NCBI RefSeq assembly: GCF_024171645.1
Contig: NZ_JALKAC010000010.1
Span: forward strand, 176,926 to 240,925
Length of the DNA stretch: 64,000 bases
DNA from: Flavobacterium sp. HSC-32F16
GTDB lineage: Bacteria; Bacteroidota; Bacteroidia; Flavobacteriales; Flavobacteriaceae
Direction of reading: 5' to 3'
Shown: positions 24,811-33,547 of the stretch, in pieces
Layout of the letters: each line of letters begins with the position of its first letter
Numbering within the stretch: the stretch's first letter is position 1
The notes under the pieces: generated by a model
Databases searched by the model: none
Seen by the model: only the letters and a program-made list of their open reading frames with translations
Told to the model about the DNA's origin: nothing
Program-made: the position numbers and the translations under genes

Positions 24811-25206
24811 TTACTTCGGACTTGTAGCAATTACAAACTTCAAATTGTTCTTCACTCCTATCTGCAATACATCAACTAAGTCTTGTACCTGCAGATTAAA
24901 CGGAATTCGAACTACGACAGTCTGTGTTTTATCGGCGCCTATTTTATTCATTAAAGTGGTTTCTAATTCTTCAAAAGCCACGGGCTGTTTGTCGATATAG
25001 AATTGCTTGTCTTCGGTAACGGATAAACTAATTAACTGTTTATTTGTTTTTTCATTTGATTTGGCTTTTGGAAGCGTCATCTTAATAACATTCGGGTTTG
25101 CCAGTGTTGAGATGATAAGAAAAAACAACAACAGGAAAAACATAATGTCACTCAAAGATGAAGTCGCAACCTCAGCGTGAAATCTTCTTTTTCTCTTAAT
25201 TGACAT
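24811..25206 (-). CDS. exbD: ExbD/TolR-type biopolymer transport protein
   Basis: A 131-residue protein with a cytoplasmic N-terminus (MSIKRKRRFHAEVATSS), one membrane helix (about 19-37, IMFFLLLFFLIIS) preceded by the conserved Asp in LSDIMFF, and a periplasmic domain (LISLSVTEDKQFYID...VQDLVDVLQIGVKNN). This is the ExbD plan; with ExbB it makes the proton channel driving TonB. It follows exbB by 3 bases. Confidence 0.9.
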   Translation of the reverse strand: MSIKRKRRFHAEVATSSLSDIMFFLLLFFLIISTLANPNVIKMTLPKAKSNEKTNKQLISLSVTEDKQFYIDKQPVAFEELETTLMNKIGADKTQTVVVRIPFNLQVQDLVDVLQIGVKNNLKFVIATSPK

Positions 25207-25209
25207 ACC

Positions 25210-25902
25210 TTATGATCTTTGAATTATGTTTACAAATTCTAATATCTGTTTCTGAATTTTTAAAGCAAAATCATCAATTTTTCCGTTCAGTAAGTGGTAA
25301 GCGCTATAAGCGATAATTCCCACGATAAGCCCGGAACCGGAACTGATCATTTTTTCGTATAAACCTCCGGAGATATTTCCGATACTGATATTTTCTGTAA
25401 CCGAAATACTGTAGAAAATTTTAATAACCCCAGAAATTGTTCCAATAAAACCAAGTGTTGGCGCAATACCTGCGATAAGTCCTAAATGCCCTAAACGTCT
25501 TTCCATTTCGCCAATTTCAATATCGGCGGCACGGTCCATGTTAGATTCGATTTCGGCAATTGGTCTTCCAATAACCAAAACACCCTCTTTTAGAATATTT
25601 CCAACAGCAGTATCGTTTCTTTCTACAATTGTTCTTGCTAATTCAATGTTTCCGGCATGTAATTTATCGCCTACATCCTGCATTAACCTTGCATCAATTC
25701 GTGAAGCTTTCTGGATATACAGGTAACGCTCAAAAATTACGTAAATGGTATAGAATAATAAAAGCGCGATTGGTATTAAGAAAAAACCTCCTTTTAAGAT
25801 AAATCCTAAAACAGAGATTTCAGTTTCTGGTGCAATTTTTTCGATCACTACGTTTGATGCGTTTGCGAGAGTATCAGCTTGTAATTGAATGTAGCTAAAC
25901 AT
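25210..25902 (-). CDS. exbB: ExbB/TolQ-type proton channel protein
   Basis: A 230-residue protein with three helices: about 32-52, 130-150 (APTLGFIGTISGVIKIF) and 172-195. The MotA/TolQ/ExbB signature lies in the second and third helices (LGLIAGIAPTLGFIGTISGV). It forms the pentameric channel around the ExbD dimer. Operon order exbB-exbD; the TonB-like gene faces them on the opposite strand. Confidence 0.92.
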   Translation of the reverse strand: MFSYIQLQADTLANASNVVIEKIAPETEISVLGFILKGGFFLIPIALLLFYTIYVIFERYLYIQKASRIDARLMQDVGDKLHAGNIELARTIVERNDTAVGNILKEGVLVIGRPIAEIESNMDRAADIEIGEMERRLGHLGLIAGIAPTLGFIGTISGVIKIFYSISVTENISIGNISGGLYEKMISSGSGLIVGIIAYSAYHLLNGKIDDFALKIQKQILEFVNIIQRS

Positions 25903-26033
25903 ATTTTAATTCTGGTTTTTAATAATTAATTCTAAAAAATATTTCAATTTTGCAATAAAGATAATTTTCATTGTAATATTAAACTAAAAAAACTGAAAAT
26001 TATTTCAATTACACACTATTTTATCCAAATAAA

Positions 26034-27257
26034 ATGAACTATCAGGAAACAACAAACTGGATGTTTAATCAATTACCAATGTATCAGCTTCAGGGTGCTT
26101 CGGCATACAAAGAAGACCTGACTAACATTAAGTTACTGGCAGGACATCTTGGTAATCCGGAAAAGAAATTACAAACGATTCACGTTGCGGGAACGAACGG
26201 AAAAGGATCAACATCGCACATGCTGGCTTCGGTTTTGCAGGAAGCGGGTTATAAAGTAGGTTTGTACACGTCGCCGCACTTAAAAGATTTTAGAGAAAGA
26301 ATAAAAGTAAACGGTCAGGAAATCTCTGAAGACTTTGTTTGTGAGTTTATCTCGAAACACAAAGATTTCTTTGAAGCCAATGATATGAGTTTCTTCGAAA
26401 TGTCGGTTGGTTTGGCTTTTGATTATTTTGTCGCAGAAAAAACAGATATCGCGATTATCGAAGTTGGTTTGGGCGGAAGACTGGACGCAACGAATATTAT
26501 TACGCCTTTGGTTTCGGTAATTACCAATATTGGTTTAGACCATACTCAGTTTTTAGGAAATACACTTGAAGCCATTGCAGGCGAAAAAGCAGGAATTATT
26601 AAACCAAATGTTCCGGTTGTTATTGGCGAATATACTCCGGAAACGCAGCCTGTATTCTTGGCTAAAGCCGAAGCAAACAATGCGCCGATTTCTTTCGCCT
26701 CAGATTTAATTGATCAAATTTATTTGTCTGACTTAATTGGTGATTATCAGTTTCATAATAAAAAAACGGTTCAGCAGACGATTTCAATTTTGAATAACGA
26801 AACCCGTTTTAAAGTTTCGACTGAGCAATTAAAAGAAGGTTTATTGAATGTTGTAAAAAATACAGGATTACAGGGAAGATGGCAGCAATTGGGCGAAAAC
26901 CCAAAAATTGTATGCGATACGGCACACAACAAACACGGATTAGCTGTTGTTATGAATCAGCTTCAAAATGAAAAATACGAAAAACTGCATATTGTTCTGG
27001 GCTTGGTGAATGATAAAGATCTGGATTCTATTTTACCACTTTTCCCAAAAGAGGCGCAATACTATTTTTGCAGTCCAAATTCGGCAAGAGGTTTGCCGAC
27101 TGAAACGCTTCAAAATGCGGCTGAGAAATTTAATTTAATTGGAGAGAAATATGATTCGGTTGAAAGCGCTTTCGCGAAAGCCAAACAGAATGCCTCAAAA
27201 AATGATTTTATTTATGTTGGCGGAAGCACTTTTGTCGTTGCCGAATTGCCTTTGTAA
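26034..27257 (+). CDS. folC: Bifunctional folylpolyglutamate synthase / dihydrofolate synthase
   Basis: A 407-residue Mur-ligase-fold enzyme. The P-loop is HVAGTNGKGSTSHM (residues about 48-61), followed by VGLYTSPHLKDFRERIK, the VGLGGRLDATNI block and ITNIGLDHTQFLG. It adds glutamate to dihydropteroate or folate using ATP. The C-terminal ligase domain includes CDTAHNKHGL and YVGGSTFVVAE. Divergent from exbB by 131 bases; the pairing of folC with exb/tonB genes is common in Flavobacteria. Confidence 0.95.
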   Translation: MNYQETTNWMFNQLPMYQLQGASAYKEDLTNIKLLAGHLGNPEKKLQTIHVAGTNGKGSTSHMLASVLQEAGYKVGLYTSPHLKDFRERIKVNGQEISEDFVCEFISKHKDFFEANDMSFFEMSVGLAFDYFVAEKTDIAIIEVGLGGRLDATNIITPLVSVITNIGLDHTQFLGNTLEAIAGEKAGIIKPNVPVVIGEYTPETQPVFLAKAEANNAPISFASDLIDQIYLSDLIGDYQFHNKKTVQQTISILNNETRFKVSTEQLKEGLLNVVKNTGLQGRWQQLGENPKIVCDTAHNKHGLAVVMNQLQNEKYEKLHIVLGLVNDKDLDSILPLFPKEAQYYFCSPNSARGLPTETLQNAAEKFNLIGEKYDSVESAFAKAKQNASKNDFIYVGGSTFVVAELPL

Positions 27258-27371
27258 CTATCAAAACTTAAATCTTAGAAAAAAGTCTAAAAAAACCGAT
27301 TTTTTAACAAATTCATAAACAGCGAGATAGAATTTATTTTAAAAAAAGTTTTATTTTTTATTCGATTTTCT

Positions 27372-27401
27372 TTGCAGAACTCAAAAACAAGCGTATATTT
27401 G
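27372..27401 (+). promoter_or_regulatory. Consensus flavobacterial promoter of the tRNA-Val gene
   Basis: TTG (27372-27374, part of TTTG) and TATATTTG (27394-27401) are 19 bases apart, an ideal Bacteroidota promoter, 37 bases before the tRNA. Confidence 0.85.
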
Positions 27402-27438
27402 CACTCGCAATCACAAACGATAGCAACCTAGTAAAACA

Positions 27439-27516
27439 GGGCGATTAGCTCAGCTGGTTCAGAGCACCTCGTTTACACCGAGGGGGTCGGGGGTTCGAAC
27501 CCCTCATCGCCCACCA
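27439..27516 (+). tRNA. tRNA-Val (anticodon TAC)
   Basis: The full cloverleaf is visible: acceptor GGGCGAT/ATCGCCC, D arm GCTC-AGCTGGTTCA-GAGC, anticodon arm CCTCG-TTTACAC-CGAGG with TAC at positions 34-36, and T arm GGGGG-TTCGAAC-CCCC form. CCA is encoded (27514-27516). It stands alone with its own promoter and terminator. Confidence 0.97.
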
Positions 27517-27525
27517 TTTTTAATC

Positions 27526-27559
27526 AACCTCTAAAGTCTTTTGATTTAGAGGTTTTTTT
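27526..27559 (+). terminator. Hairpin terminator of the tRNA-Val gene
   Basis: AACCTCTAAA and TTTAGAGGTT arms around a 9-base loop are followed by T residues. Confidence 0.9.
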
Positions 27560-27680
27560 ATGGTTTGAAAAAATTTGCTTCGTTTTCTCTACACCTGTAT
27601 TTACCGTAAAAATTGATTTGAACATCGCAAGGCTCTTCGCTGATAACTTTTACTACAATATGCCAAAATTGCAAACTTCT

Positions 27681-28577
27681 TTAATTTGCGTTTTTATATT
27701 CATTTGGTGTCATTCCTGTTTTTTGTTTAAAAAGGCGAGTAAAGTGCTGCTGGTATTTAAATCCCAGTTCATCTGCAATTTCATTTATTGATTTAAAAGG
27801 ATCAAATATTTTAACCTTGGCTTCGTCAATAAGTTTAGACTGAATGTAATCTAATGCTGTATTTCCTGTTTCTTTCTTAATTAAATCACCAAAATAATTG
27901 GGTGACAAATGCAATTGTTCTGCACACCACGTTACACTAGGCAATCCTAACTTTCTTGGTAAGTCGGAATTGAAATATTCATTAAGTAAATCTTCAAAAC
28001 GAACCAAAATATCCCTGTTTACATTGTTTCGGGTGATAAACTGGCGGTCATAATAACGCATACAATAGTTTAGGAAAAGTTCAATATTTGAAACGATTAA
28101 TGTTTTGCTGTGTTTGTCGATATTTAAATCAATTTCGGCAGCAATCTTTTCTAAACAATCATTTATTGTTGCTCTTTCTTTTTTTGATAAGTGAAGGGCT
28201 TCATTAACTTCATACGAAAAAAAAGAATACTCTTTTATGTGTTTTCCAAGTGGTGTTCCCACAATTAAATCGGGATGAAATACAAGCGCTCTTCCGGCAG
28301 GTTTTATAAGTTTTCCTTTGCTGTCAATTCCGTAAACCTGTCCAGGTGCAATGAAAACTAAAGTTCCATCTTCATAATCATAAGGCTGGCATCCATAGCG
28401 CATGTCGCCGCAGTTTATATATTTAAGAAAAACAGCATAAACCCCCATGTATCTTCGGAAATATTGATAAGTTGGTATTTCGTCAAAATTAACAACGCTT
28501 ACTAAAGGATGTAAGGTATCAACCCCGACAGAATCGTTGTATTGCTTAACAGTATCTATTCTTTCAACTTCTTCCAT
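27681..28577 (-). CDS. AraC family transcriptional regulator
   Basis: A 298-residue regulator with an N-terminal cupin-like ligand domain (FDEIPTYQYFRRYMG..., VFIAPGQVYGID) and two C-terminal helix-turn-helix units: LHLSPNYFGDLIKKETG and INEIADELGFKYQQHFTRLF, ending TGMTPNEYKN. It diverges from the cupin/CMD-like/monooxygenase operon at 28783 and is its likely activator. It closely resembles in plan the AraC gene at 56894-57808. Confidence 0.92.
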   Translation of the reverse strand: MEEVERIDTVKQYNDSVGVDTLHPLVSVVNFDEIPTYQYFRRYMGVYAVFLKYINCGDMRYGCQPYDYEDGTLVFIAPGQVYGIDSKGKLIKPAGRALVFHPDLIVGTPLGKHIKEYSFFSYEVNEALHLSKKERATINDCLEKIAAEIDLNIDKHSKTLIVSNIELFLNYCMRYYDRQFITRNNVNRDILVRFEDLLNEYFNSDLPRKLGLPSVTWCAEQLHLSPNYFGDLIKKETGNTALDYIQSKLIDEAKVKIFDPFKSINEIADELGFKYQQHFTRLFKQKTGMTPNEYKNAN

Positions 28578-28782
28578 GATTAAAAATTACTATACAAATT
28601 TAAAGAAACTATATCAACTGATTTTGCCTTATAAACAATATCAGTAAAAGTGGTAAATAAAACCGTATTCTGTCTACCCTTAAAGAAAAGAATACTGACG
28701 AAATTTGCATTAGCGTTTATTTATAATCATTTACCGGATAAATTCTATGGTTAGAATACTTCAAAATACAAAAGGGAAATTT

Positions 28783-29277
28783 ATGATAAAAGGAATACTG
28801 AAAAGACTAACTTTAATATCGATAATCATACTGACATCGTGTAATAACAAAATAATTCAACAAAAAATGAGTACAGAAAACACTTCATCCCTTTTTTCTA
28901 AAGGCGAAAAATTAACAAACGGATATTTTACAGGAGATGCATATTTGCAATTATTACTGGCAAAAGATAAAAACAACGACTTCGTAATAGGAAGTGTAAC
29001 CTTTGAAGCAGGAGCGAGAACAAATTGGCATACACATCCGAAAGGCCAGGTTTTAATAGTTACTGAAGGACTGGGTTTATATCAGGAAAAAGGTAAACCT
29101 GCACAATCAATTAAAAAAGGAGATATAATCAATATACCTGAAAATGTAGAACATTGGCATGGCGCTTCTGCAACTTCGAAAATGGTTCATATTGCTATTA
29201 CAAATTACAAAGGAGAAGTAAATGCCGTTTGGTTAAGTCCAGTGACAGATCTGGAATATTCCGAGGCAAATAAATAA
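28783..29277 (+). CDS. Cupin domain lipoprotein
   Basis: From the ATG at 28783 the protein is 164 residues and opens with a lipoprotein signal (MIKGILKRLTLISIIILTSCNN); an in-frame ATG at 28747 would add 12 residues and spoil it. The cupin has NWHTHPKGQVLIVTEG and an ENVEHWHGA metal motif, as in RmlC/mandelonitrile-lyase-like cupins that bind Mn, Fe or Ni. Next to CMD-like and ABM-like genes, a role in degrading or detoxifying small aromatic or peroxidic compounds is possible. Confidence 0.82.
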   Translation: MIKGILKRLTLISIIILTSCNNKIIQQKMSTENTSSLFSKGEKLTNGYFTGDAYLQLLLAKDKNNDFVIGSVTFEAGARTNWHTHPKGQVLIVTEGLGLYQEKGKPAQSIKKGDIINIPENVEHWHGASATSKMVHIAITNYKGEVNAVWLSPVTDLEYSEANK

Positions 29278-29286
29278 TTTCAAAAA

Positions 29287-30030
29287 ATGAAAGAAGCAAA
29301 TAATTTCAGAAAGCTTTTGCTTGCCATTCTTTTATTAAATATCAATATCATGATCGCACAAGATAAAAATACAGGCAGTACCAATTTGAATGCCCATCAG
29401 CAAAGCATGGCAAGTATTTGTGCATTGTCTGCCATAGGAAATATTCAAAAACTAAAAACAGAGTTAAATACAGGTCTTGATTCTGGACTTTCCGTTAATG
29501 AGATTAAGGAAGCATTAGTACAGCTTTATGCGTATTGTGGTTTTCCAAGAAGCCTAAACGCAATTAACGCTTTTATGGAAGTTTTGGAAAAGAGAAAAGC
29601 GGATGGAATTACTGATTTACAGGGCAGAGAAGCATCTCCAATTAACACAGCAAATGACAAATACAGCGTAGGAAAAGAAACATTGCAGCAATTAACAGGA
29701 CGAGAAGAAAAAGGCCCAAAAACTGGCGCAAATGCTTTTGCACCTGTAATTGATGTTTTTTTGAAAGAGCATTTATTTGCTGATATTTTTAGCCGTGACG
29801 TACTCAATTATCGTCAGCGTGAGTTTGTAACTATTTCTATATTATCAGCAATGTCAGGTGTAGAACCGCAATTGCAGGCTCATATTTCGATGGGATTAAA
29901 TACAGGAATTACAGAGGAACAAATTATTGAATTGAGTGCTATTATTGAAAAGCAAATTGGAAAAGAGCAGGCAGAAATTGTGAAAAATGTTTTAGAGAAG
30001 GTCATTCAAATGAATAAAAAGATTAATTAA
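29287..30030 (+). CDS. Carboxymuconolactone decarboxylase / AhpD-like family protein, exported
   Basis: A 247-residue protein: signal peptide (ending NIMIAQ) and two CMD/AhpD-fold repeats. The first has NEIKEALVQLYAYCGFPRSLNAINA (split here as two parts of one block), with one cysteine instead of CxxC; the second has FVTISILSAMSGVEPQLQAHISMGLNTG. Single-Cys repeats are typical for this subgroup found beside cupins. Begins nine bases after the cupin stop, so it is in the same operon. Actual substrate unknown. Confidence 0.85.
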   Translation: MKEANNFRKLLLAILLLNINIMIAQDKNTGSTNLNAHQQSMASICALSAIGNIQKLKTELNTGLDSGLSVNEIKEALVQLYAYCGFPRSLNAINAFMEVLEKRKADGITDLQGREASPINTANDKYSVGKETLQQLTGREEKGPKTGANAFAPVIDVFLKEHLFADIFSRDVLNYRQREFVTISILSAMSGVEPQLQAHISMGLNTGITEEQIIELSAIIEKQIGKEQAEIVKNVLEKVIQMNKKIN

Positions 30031-30043
30031 ATTGAAGCTATAA

Positions 30044-30484
30044 ATGAAAACTTTAATTCATAATTCTCCGAGTAATTCTCTAAATAGTTTATTCGTGTAT
30101 TTAATATCTGCAACGATATTTTTAACTTACAGTACTATGTCAGCTCAAAAAAAAGACATGATGGTTCGTCTTTCAGAAATTGAAGTTTACCCTGAATATT
30201 TATCTGAATATAAAGCCATATTAAAAGAGGAATCTTCAGCTTCAGTAAAATTGGAACCTGGTGTATTGGCAATTTTTCCGATGTATCAAAAAAATGATTC
30301 CACTCAAGTTAGAATAATCGAAATATACAATGACAACCATGCTTATCAATCGCATTTAAAAACACTACATTTTCAAAAATATAAAACAACGACGCTTAAA
30401 ATGGTTAAATCATTAAAGTTGGTTGACATGAATACAATAGATCCAGAATCAATGAAAATCTTGTTTAGGAAAATGATTGAATAA
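30044..30484 (+). CDS. Antibiotic-biosynthesis-monooxygenase (ABM) domain protein, exported
   Basis: A 146-residue protein with a hydrophobic leader (FVYLISATIFLTYSTMSAQ) and one ferredoxin-like ABM domain: MVRLSEIEVYPEYLSEYKAI, EPGVLAIFPMYQK, RIIEIYNDNHAYQSHLKT, and LHFQKYK. ABM proteins include quinol monooxygenases that act without cofactor; here no catalytic assignment can be made. Last gene of the cupin operon, 13 bases after the CMD-like gene. Confidence 0.82.
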   Translation: MKTLIHNSPSNSLNSLFVYLISATIFLTYSTMSAQKKDMMVRLSEIEVYPEYLSEYKAILKEESSASVKLEPGVLAIFPMYQKNDSTQVRIIEIYNDNHAYQSHLKTLHFQKYKTTTLKMVKSLKLVDMNTIDPESMKILFRKMIE

Positions 30485-30813
30485 AAATAATTTTAGAAAT
30501 ACCGCCATTAAAAGATGAGATATAATCTTTAAAAAAACATCAAAGTAGTATTTTATAATTTTGAAGTTTCTTTAAATCCTGTAAAAAATGGTTCGCAAAC
30601 AGGTTCTTAAGGACCACCCAGAAACTCCTTAAGAAATTTAAGGATGCTTTTTATTTTCCTTATATAACTTTTTATTGATTTAAATAAATGCAAAGTATTG
30701 TCATTTCGAGGAACGAGAAATCTCAATCGAAAATCGACAAAGATTGGCAGAATATTTATTAATATCATACTTTTGGATTCACAAGGACTCTTTGTTTAAC
30801 AAAAAAACTATAT
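30485..30813. other. Intergenic region with a dispersed repeat motif (30699-30724)
   Basis: The gap carries TGTCATTTCGAGGAACGAGA at 30699-30718, a motif repeated in inverted, variant form near 24654-24675. An AAGGAC/AAGAAATTTAAGG direct-like tract lies around 30608-30645. No open frame, clear promoter or terminator is visible. Confidence 0.5.
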
Positions 30814-31371
30814 ATGAGAAATGAAGAAGATTGCCCGCAAACTCAACGATACTTATTTTGCGACACATATCTATCTGACAAAGGAATTGATTTATCTCAA
30901 AATGACATAATTAAACGATTTACAAATCGTAATAAAAGTGAATCCTATCAAAAATATATAACTTGGAAAAGAAAAAGCAATGAAATAATTGTCTTTACCA
31001 TGTACGCTTACGCAGACTTAAAGATAAATAAAGAATTTGACTGCATATTTAACTATGATAATCCGGATGAGTTTGTGTTAGAAAAATTTATTTTAACTCA
31101 ATCAATATATGAAGGCTGGGTACCAACCGATATTGTTGATGAAGGACACAAGCATTTATTGGTTCTTAAATTTGAAAATGAAATCCCAAAAATACTTTTT
31201 AAATTACATAAAGAAGAAACTCTTGGAGATACAAGACCTAAAATTTACACAAAATTAGGTTTCTGCAATAAAAAAGATTTTGAAGCCATCGCAACTAACA
31301 TTAAAAAATATCATGTATTGAGAAAAAAATATGGAATGGAATATTGGAAATATGTCGATGAAGAAATATAA
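30814..31371 (+). CDS. Hypothetical protein
   Basis: A 185-residue soluble protein, rich in Lys, Glu, Tyr and Phe, with no signal peptide, membrane segment or motif I recognise. Blocks such as NEIIVFTMYAYADLKINKEFDC and EGWVPTDIVDEGHKHLLVLKF (partial) suggest a mixed alpha/beta fold. It stands alone between repeats and the XRE regulator gene. Function not assignable. Confidence 0.6.
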   Translation: MRNEEDCPQTQRYLFCDTYLSDKGIDLSQNDIIKRFTNRNKSESYQKYITWKRKSNEIIVFTMYAYADLKINKEFDCIFNYDNPDEFVLEKFILTQSIYEGWVPTDIVDEGHKHLLVLKFENEIPKILFKLHKEETLGDTRPKIYTKLGFCNKKDFEAIATNIKKYHVLRKKYGMEYWKYVDEEI

Positions 31372-31523
31372 TAAAGCGAAAACGCAAAGTCTTTTTAATT
31401 AAGCGTTTTCCCGTAAATTCAAACAGATTTGCAATCCCTGCTATTCAGTTTCAAATACAAAACCTAGAATTTCAAAATCCTTATCAGAAAAATTGTATTT
31501 TTGTTTACCGCTCCCAAAGAACA

Positions 31524-31558
31524 ACTGTAACATACATTTAAAATCTGTTTTTTACAGT
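31524..31558. promoter_or_regulatory. Candidate operator of the XRE-type regulator
   Basis: ACTGTAA (31524-31530) and TTACAGT (31552-31558) form an inverted pair 21 bases apart, upstream of the -7 box of the regulator gene. Binding by the XRE protein is a guess from position. Confidence 0.35.
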
Positions 31559-31581
31559 TCCGGTTTATTATACTTAATTAT

Positions 31582-31589
31582 TATCTTTG
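31582..31589 (+). promoter_or_regulatory. -7 box of the XRE-type regulator gene (leaderless type)
   Basis: TATCTTTG fits TAnnTTTG and ends four bases before the ATG at 31594, the same spacing as in front of the GbsR-type gene. No clear -33 TTG. Confidence 0.55.
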
Positions 31590-31593
31590 AATT

Positions 31594-31998
31594 ATGAGCA
31601 CACTATCAAGACCAAAACACATTGGAAGAAACATAAGCCGTATTCGCGAACTTCGTGATATGAAGCAGGAAGCATTGGCACAAGCTTTAGGTACAAATCA
31701 GCAATCAATTTCGATTATCGAAAACAGCGAAACTATTGATGATACGAAATTGGCTGAAGTTGCAAAAGCACTTGGCGTAACTGCAGAAGCTATTAAAAAT
31801 TACAGCGATGAAACCATATTAAATGTTATTAGCAGTCATGATAACTCAACAATAACAGCAATTAATATTCAACCTAGCTTTAATCCTCTTGATAAAGTTG
31901 TAGAACTTTATCAAGAAAAAGAAAAACTTTATGAACGCTTAATCCAAGCCGAAAAAGATAAAGTTGAATATCTCGAAAAAATAGTAAAAGGAAAATAA
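31594..31998 (+). CDS. XRE family helix-turn-helix transcriptional regulator
   Basis: A 134-residue protein with a Cro/CI-type HTH (IGRNISRIRELRDMKQEALAQ, GTNQQSISIIENSE, LAEVAKALGVTAEAIKNY) and a C-terminal coiled coil (VVELYQEKEKLYERLIQAEKDKVEYLEKIV) for oligomerisation. This plan is common for solitary Bacteroidota XRE regulators; targets are unknown. A long palindromic terminator follows. Confidence 0.9.
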   Translation: MSTLSRPKHIGRNISRIRELRDMKQEALAQALGTNQQSISIIENSETIDDTKLAEVAKALGVTAEAIKNYSDETILNVISSHDNSTITAINIQPSFNPLDKVVELYQEKEKLYERLIQAEKDKVEYLEKIVKGK

Positions 31999-32006
31999 CC
32001 TTTTAA

Positions 32007-32052
32007 AAGCATAAAAAAACTCCATTATTTCTAATGGAGTTTTTTTATGCTT
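32007..32052 (+). terminator. Long palindromic terminator
   Basis: About 20-base arms (AAGCATAAAAAAACTCCATT and complement) form a nearly perfect hairpin between the XRE gene and the convergent DUF6090-like gene. The 20 bases at 32024-32043 recur exactly at 33548-33567. Confidence 0.88.
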
Positions 32053-32088
32053 ACTATTTTTTCAAACGATGGTTATTCGTTCGCTTAT

Positions 32089-32796
32089 TTATTTACCCAG
32101 CTCTTTGTCAATTTCTTTAATAAGTTCAACTGCGAGTGGTTTTGTATTTTCTTTATAAACCCTTATATTATTCCTGCCTAGTTTAACAAGATATTCGAGC
32201 GTTTTTTTATATTTTGGATCTGAATATAATTCTTTTTCTGGTTTATCTGCATTTTCTATTTCTTTATCAAAACACTTAAACAAAAAATCAGTGTACATTT
32301 TATCAACGTCGTTAGCAGCTGGTACATATATTTGATAATAGGTTAAGATTTTCTGTTTTAATTTTTCGTCTTCAATGTAACCAATTTTACCGCTTGACTT
32401 AAAACCTTCATAATTGCCTACATTCAATGTTTGTCCATGTGAATGAATTGGGAAATTAACTTTGCTTTTAGACTTATAAATACTGTCAAGTTGAAAAGTC
32501 GTTAATGCTAAAATTTTTTCGTACTCTACGTTTGTCTTATGGTATGCTTTCACTTCTGTGTCTATACTTTCTACATCATTCTGTAAATCATTCCTTAAAT
32601 TAGCAAGAAACACAGAAACTTCTTTTTGCTGGTGTCTGTGCTCACTCCAACTGTGCAGCCATATTGAAAGCGTGACTGCAAAAACGATTATGAATATTTC
32701 TATTATTATTTCTTTTACTTTTTCTCCCAATGTATGTTCTGAATTTTTCACAGTTTTATAAATTTTGTTTGAATGTTTCGTTATTTCTTCTTGCAT
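32089..32796 (-). CDS. DUF6090-like membrane-anchored protein
   Basis: A 235-residue protein with one N-terminal helix preceded by basic residues (about 26-47, EIIIEIFIIVFAVTLSIWLHSW), then a charged EHRHQQKEVSVFLANLRNDL block and a long mostly helical extracytoplasmic part. The single helix followed by W-N/H-E-x-R and LxxLxxDL is the plan of DUF6090 proteins. Function unknown. A MerR-type regulator lies upstream. Confidence 0.65.
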   Translation of the reverse strand: MQEEITKHSNKIYKTVKNSEHTLGEKVKEIIIEIFIIVFAVTLSIWLHSWSEHRHQQKEVSVFLANLRNDLQNDVESIDTEVKAYHKTNVEYEKILALTTFQLDSIYKSKSKVNFPIHSHGQTLNVGNYEGFKSSGKIGYIEDEKLKQKILTYYQIYVPAANDVDKMYTDFLFKCFDKEIENADKPEKELYSDPKYKKTLEYLVKLGRNNIRVYKENTKPLAVELIKEIDKELGK

Positions 32797-33045
32797 AATT
32801 AGTGTTGTAATTTAACTCTGGTTCTTATTTTATAGTTTATTTAGTTCGCTATTAATTCTATGAGTTCAAAATCGACATTGTTCTTTAAGCAGGTATTTAA
32901 TTCGATTCATGCAAATTGTTAATTTGATTAAATAAATACCTTCGTCTTAGTACCCGACTTTTATTTAAAAGCGAATATAAGATTATTTACAAAATCTCTT
33001 ATTAATTTCTTACATACGATATAAAAAAATAATATTTTTCAATGA

Positions 33046-33408
33046 TCAATCATTATTACTTTGTATTTTCTCACATACTTTTTCAAGAAGGCTCTTGGTC
33101 TGTTTGAAATATTTCATTTTATCATCAATCTCTTTTATTTTAGCTTGAAAAAGCTCGAGTGTTTCCGGTTTCGAATCTGTTGTTTCGAACCAGCTGGTCA
33201 ATATTTTTTTTATTTCTGCTAAAGTAAACCCAACTTCTCTTGCTTCTATAATGATTTCTAATCGCTCAACAGTATTGGCATCGTAATGTTTATAGTTATT
33301 CGACAGCACCTTTTCGTTAGTCAATCCTTTGATCATTCCTAAATTCTCGTAATATCTAATAGTATGGATTGTCAATCCTGTTTTTTTTGATAATTCGTTT
33401 ATAAGCAT
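33046..33408 (-). CDS. MerR family transcriptional regulator
   Basis: A 120-residue regulator: winged HTH (LSKKTGLTIHTIRYYENLGMI) at residues 6-26, then YDANTVERLEIIIEAREVGFTLAEIKKIL and a coiled coil ending without metal-binding cysteines. It resembles the small stress/redox-independent MerR proteins; ligand unknown. A long dyad lies upstream at 33431-33464 and probably binds it. Confidence 0.9.
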   Translation of the reverse strand: MLINELSKKTGLTIHTIRYYENLGMIKGLTNEKVLSNNYKHYDANTVERLEIIIEAREVGFTLAEIKKILTSWFETTDSKPETLELFQAKIKEIDDKMKYFKQTKSLLEKVCEKIQSNND

Positions 33409-33430
33409 CGTTTTATTTTTTTAATGAAAA

Positions 33431-33464
33431 CAATAAAGTATAGAGTATAGTCTACACTTTATTG
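33431..33464. promoter_or_regulatory. MerR-type dyad operator
   Basis: Perfect 9-base arms CAATAAAGT (33431-33439) and ACTTTATTG (33456-33464) enclose a further TAGA/TCTA pair. The dyad lies 23-56 bases before the merR-type ATG (33408). A minus-strand -7 box TATATTTG sits just upstream (33475-33468), so the site overlaps the expected transcription start. Confidence 0.7.
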
Positions 33465-33547
33465 TTACAAATATACCAACTTTTTACTTTTAAAGCTTTA
33501 AGAAGAAGAAATAAGAATAAACAGAATGATAAAACACCACTATAAAA

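Noticed and set aside
28747..28782. Upstream ATG for the cupin lipoprotein
   Set aside because: Starting at 28783 yields a clean lipoprotein signal, which the longer form lacks.
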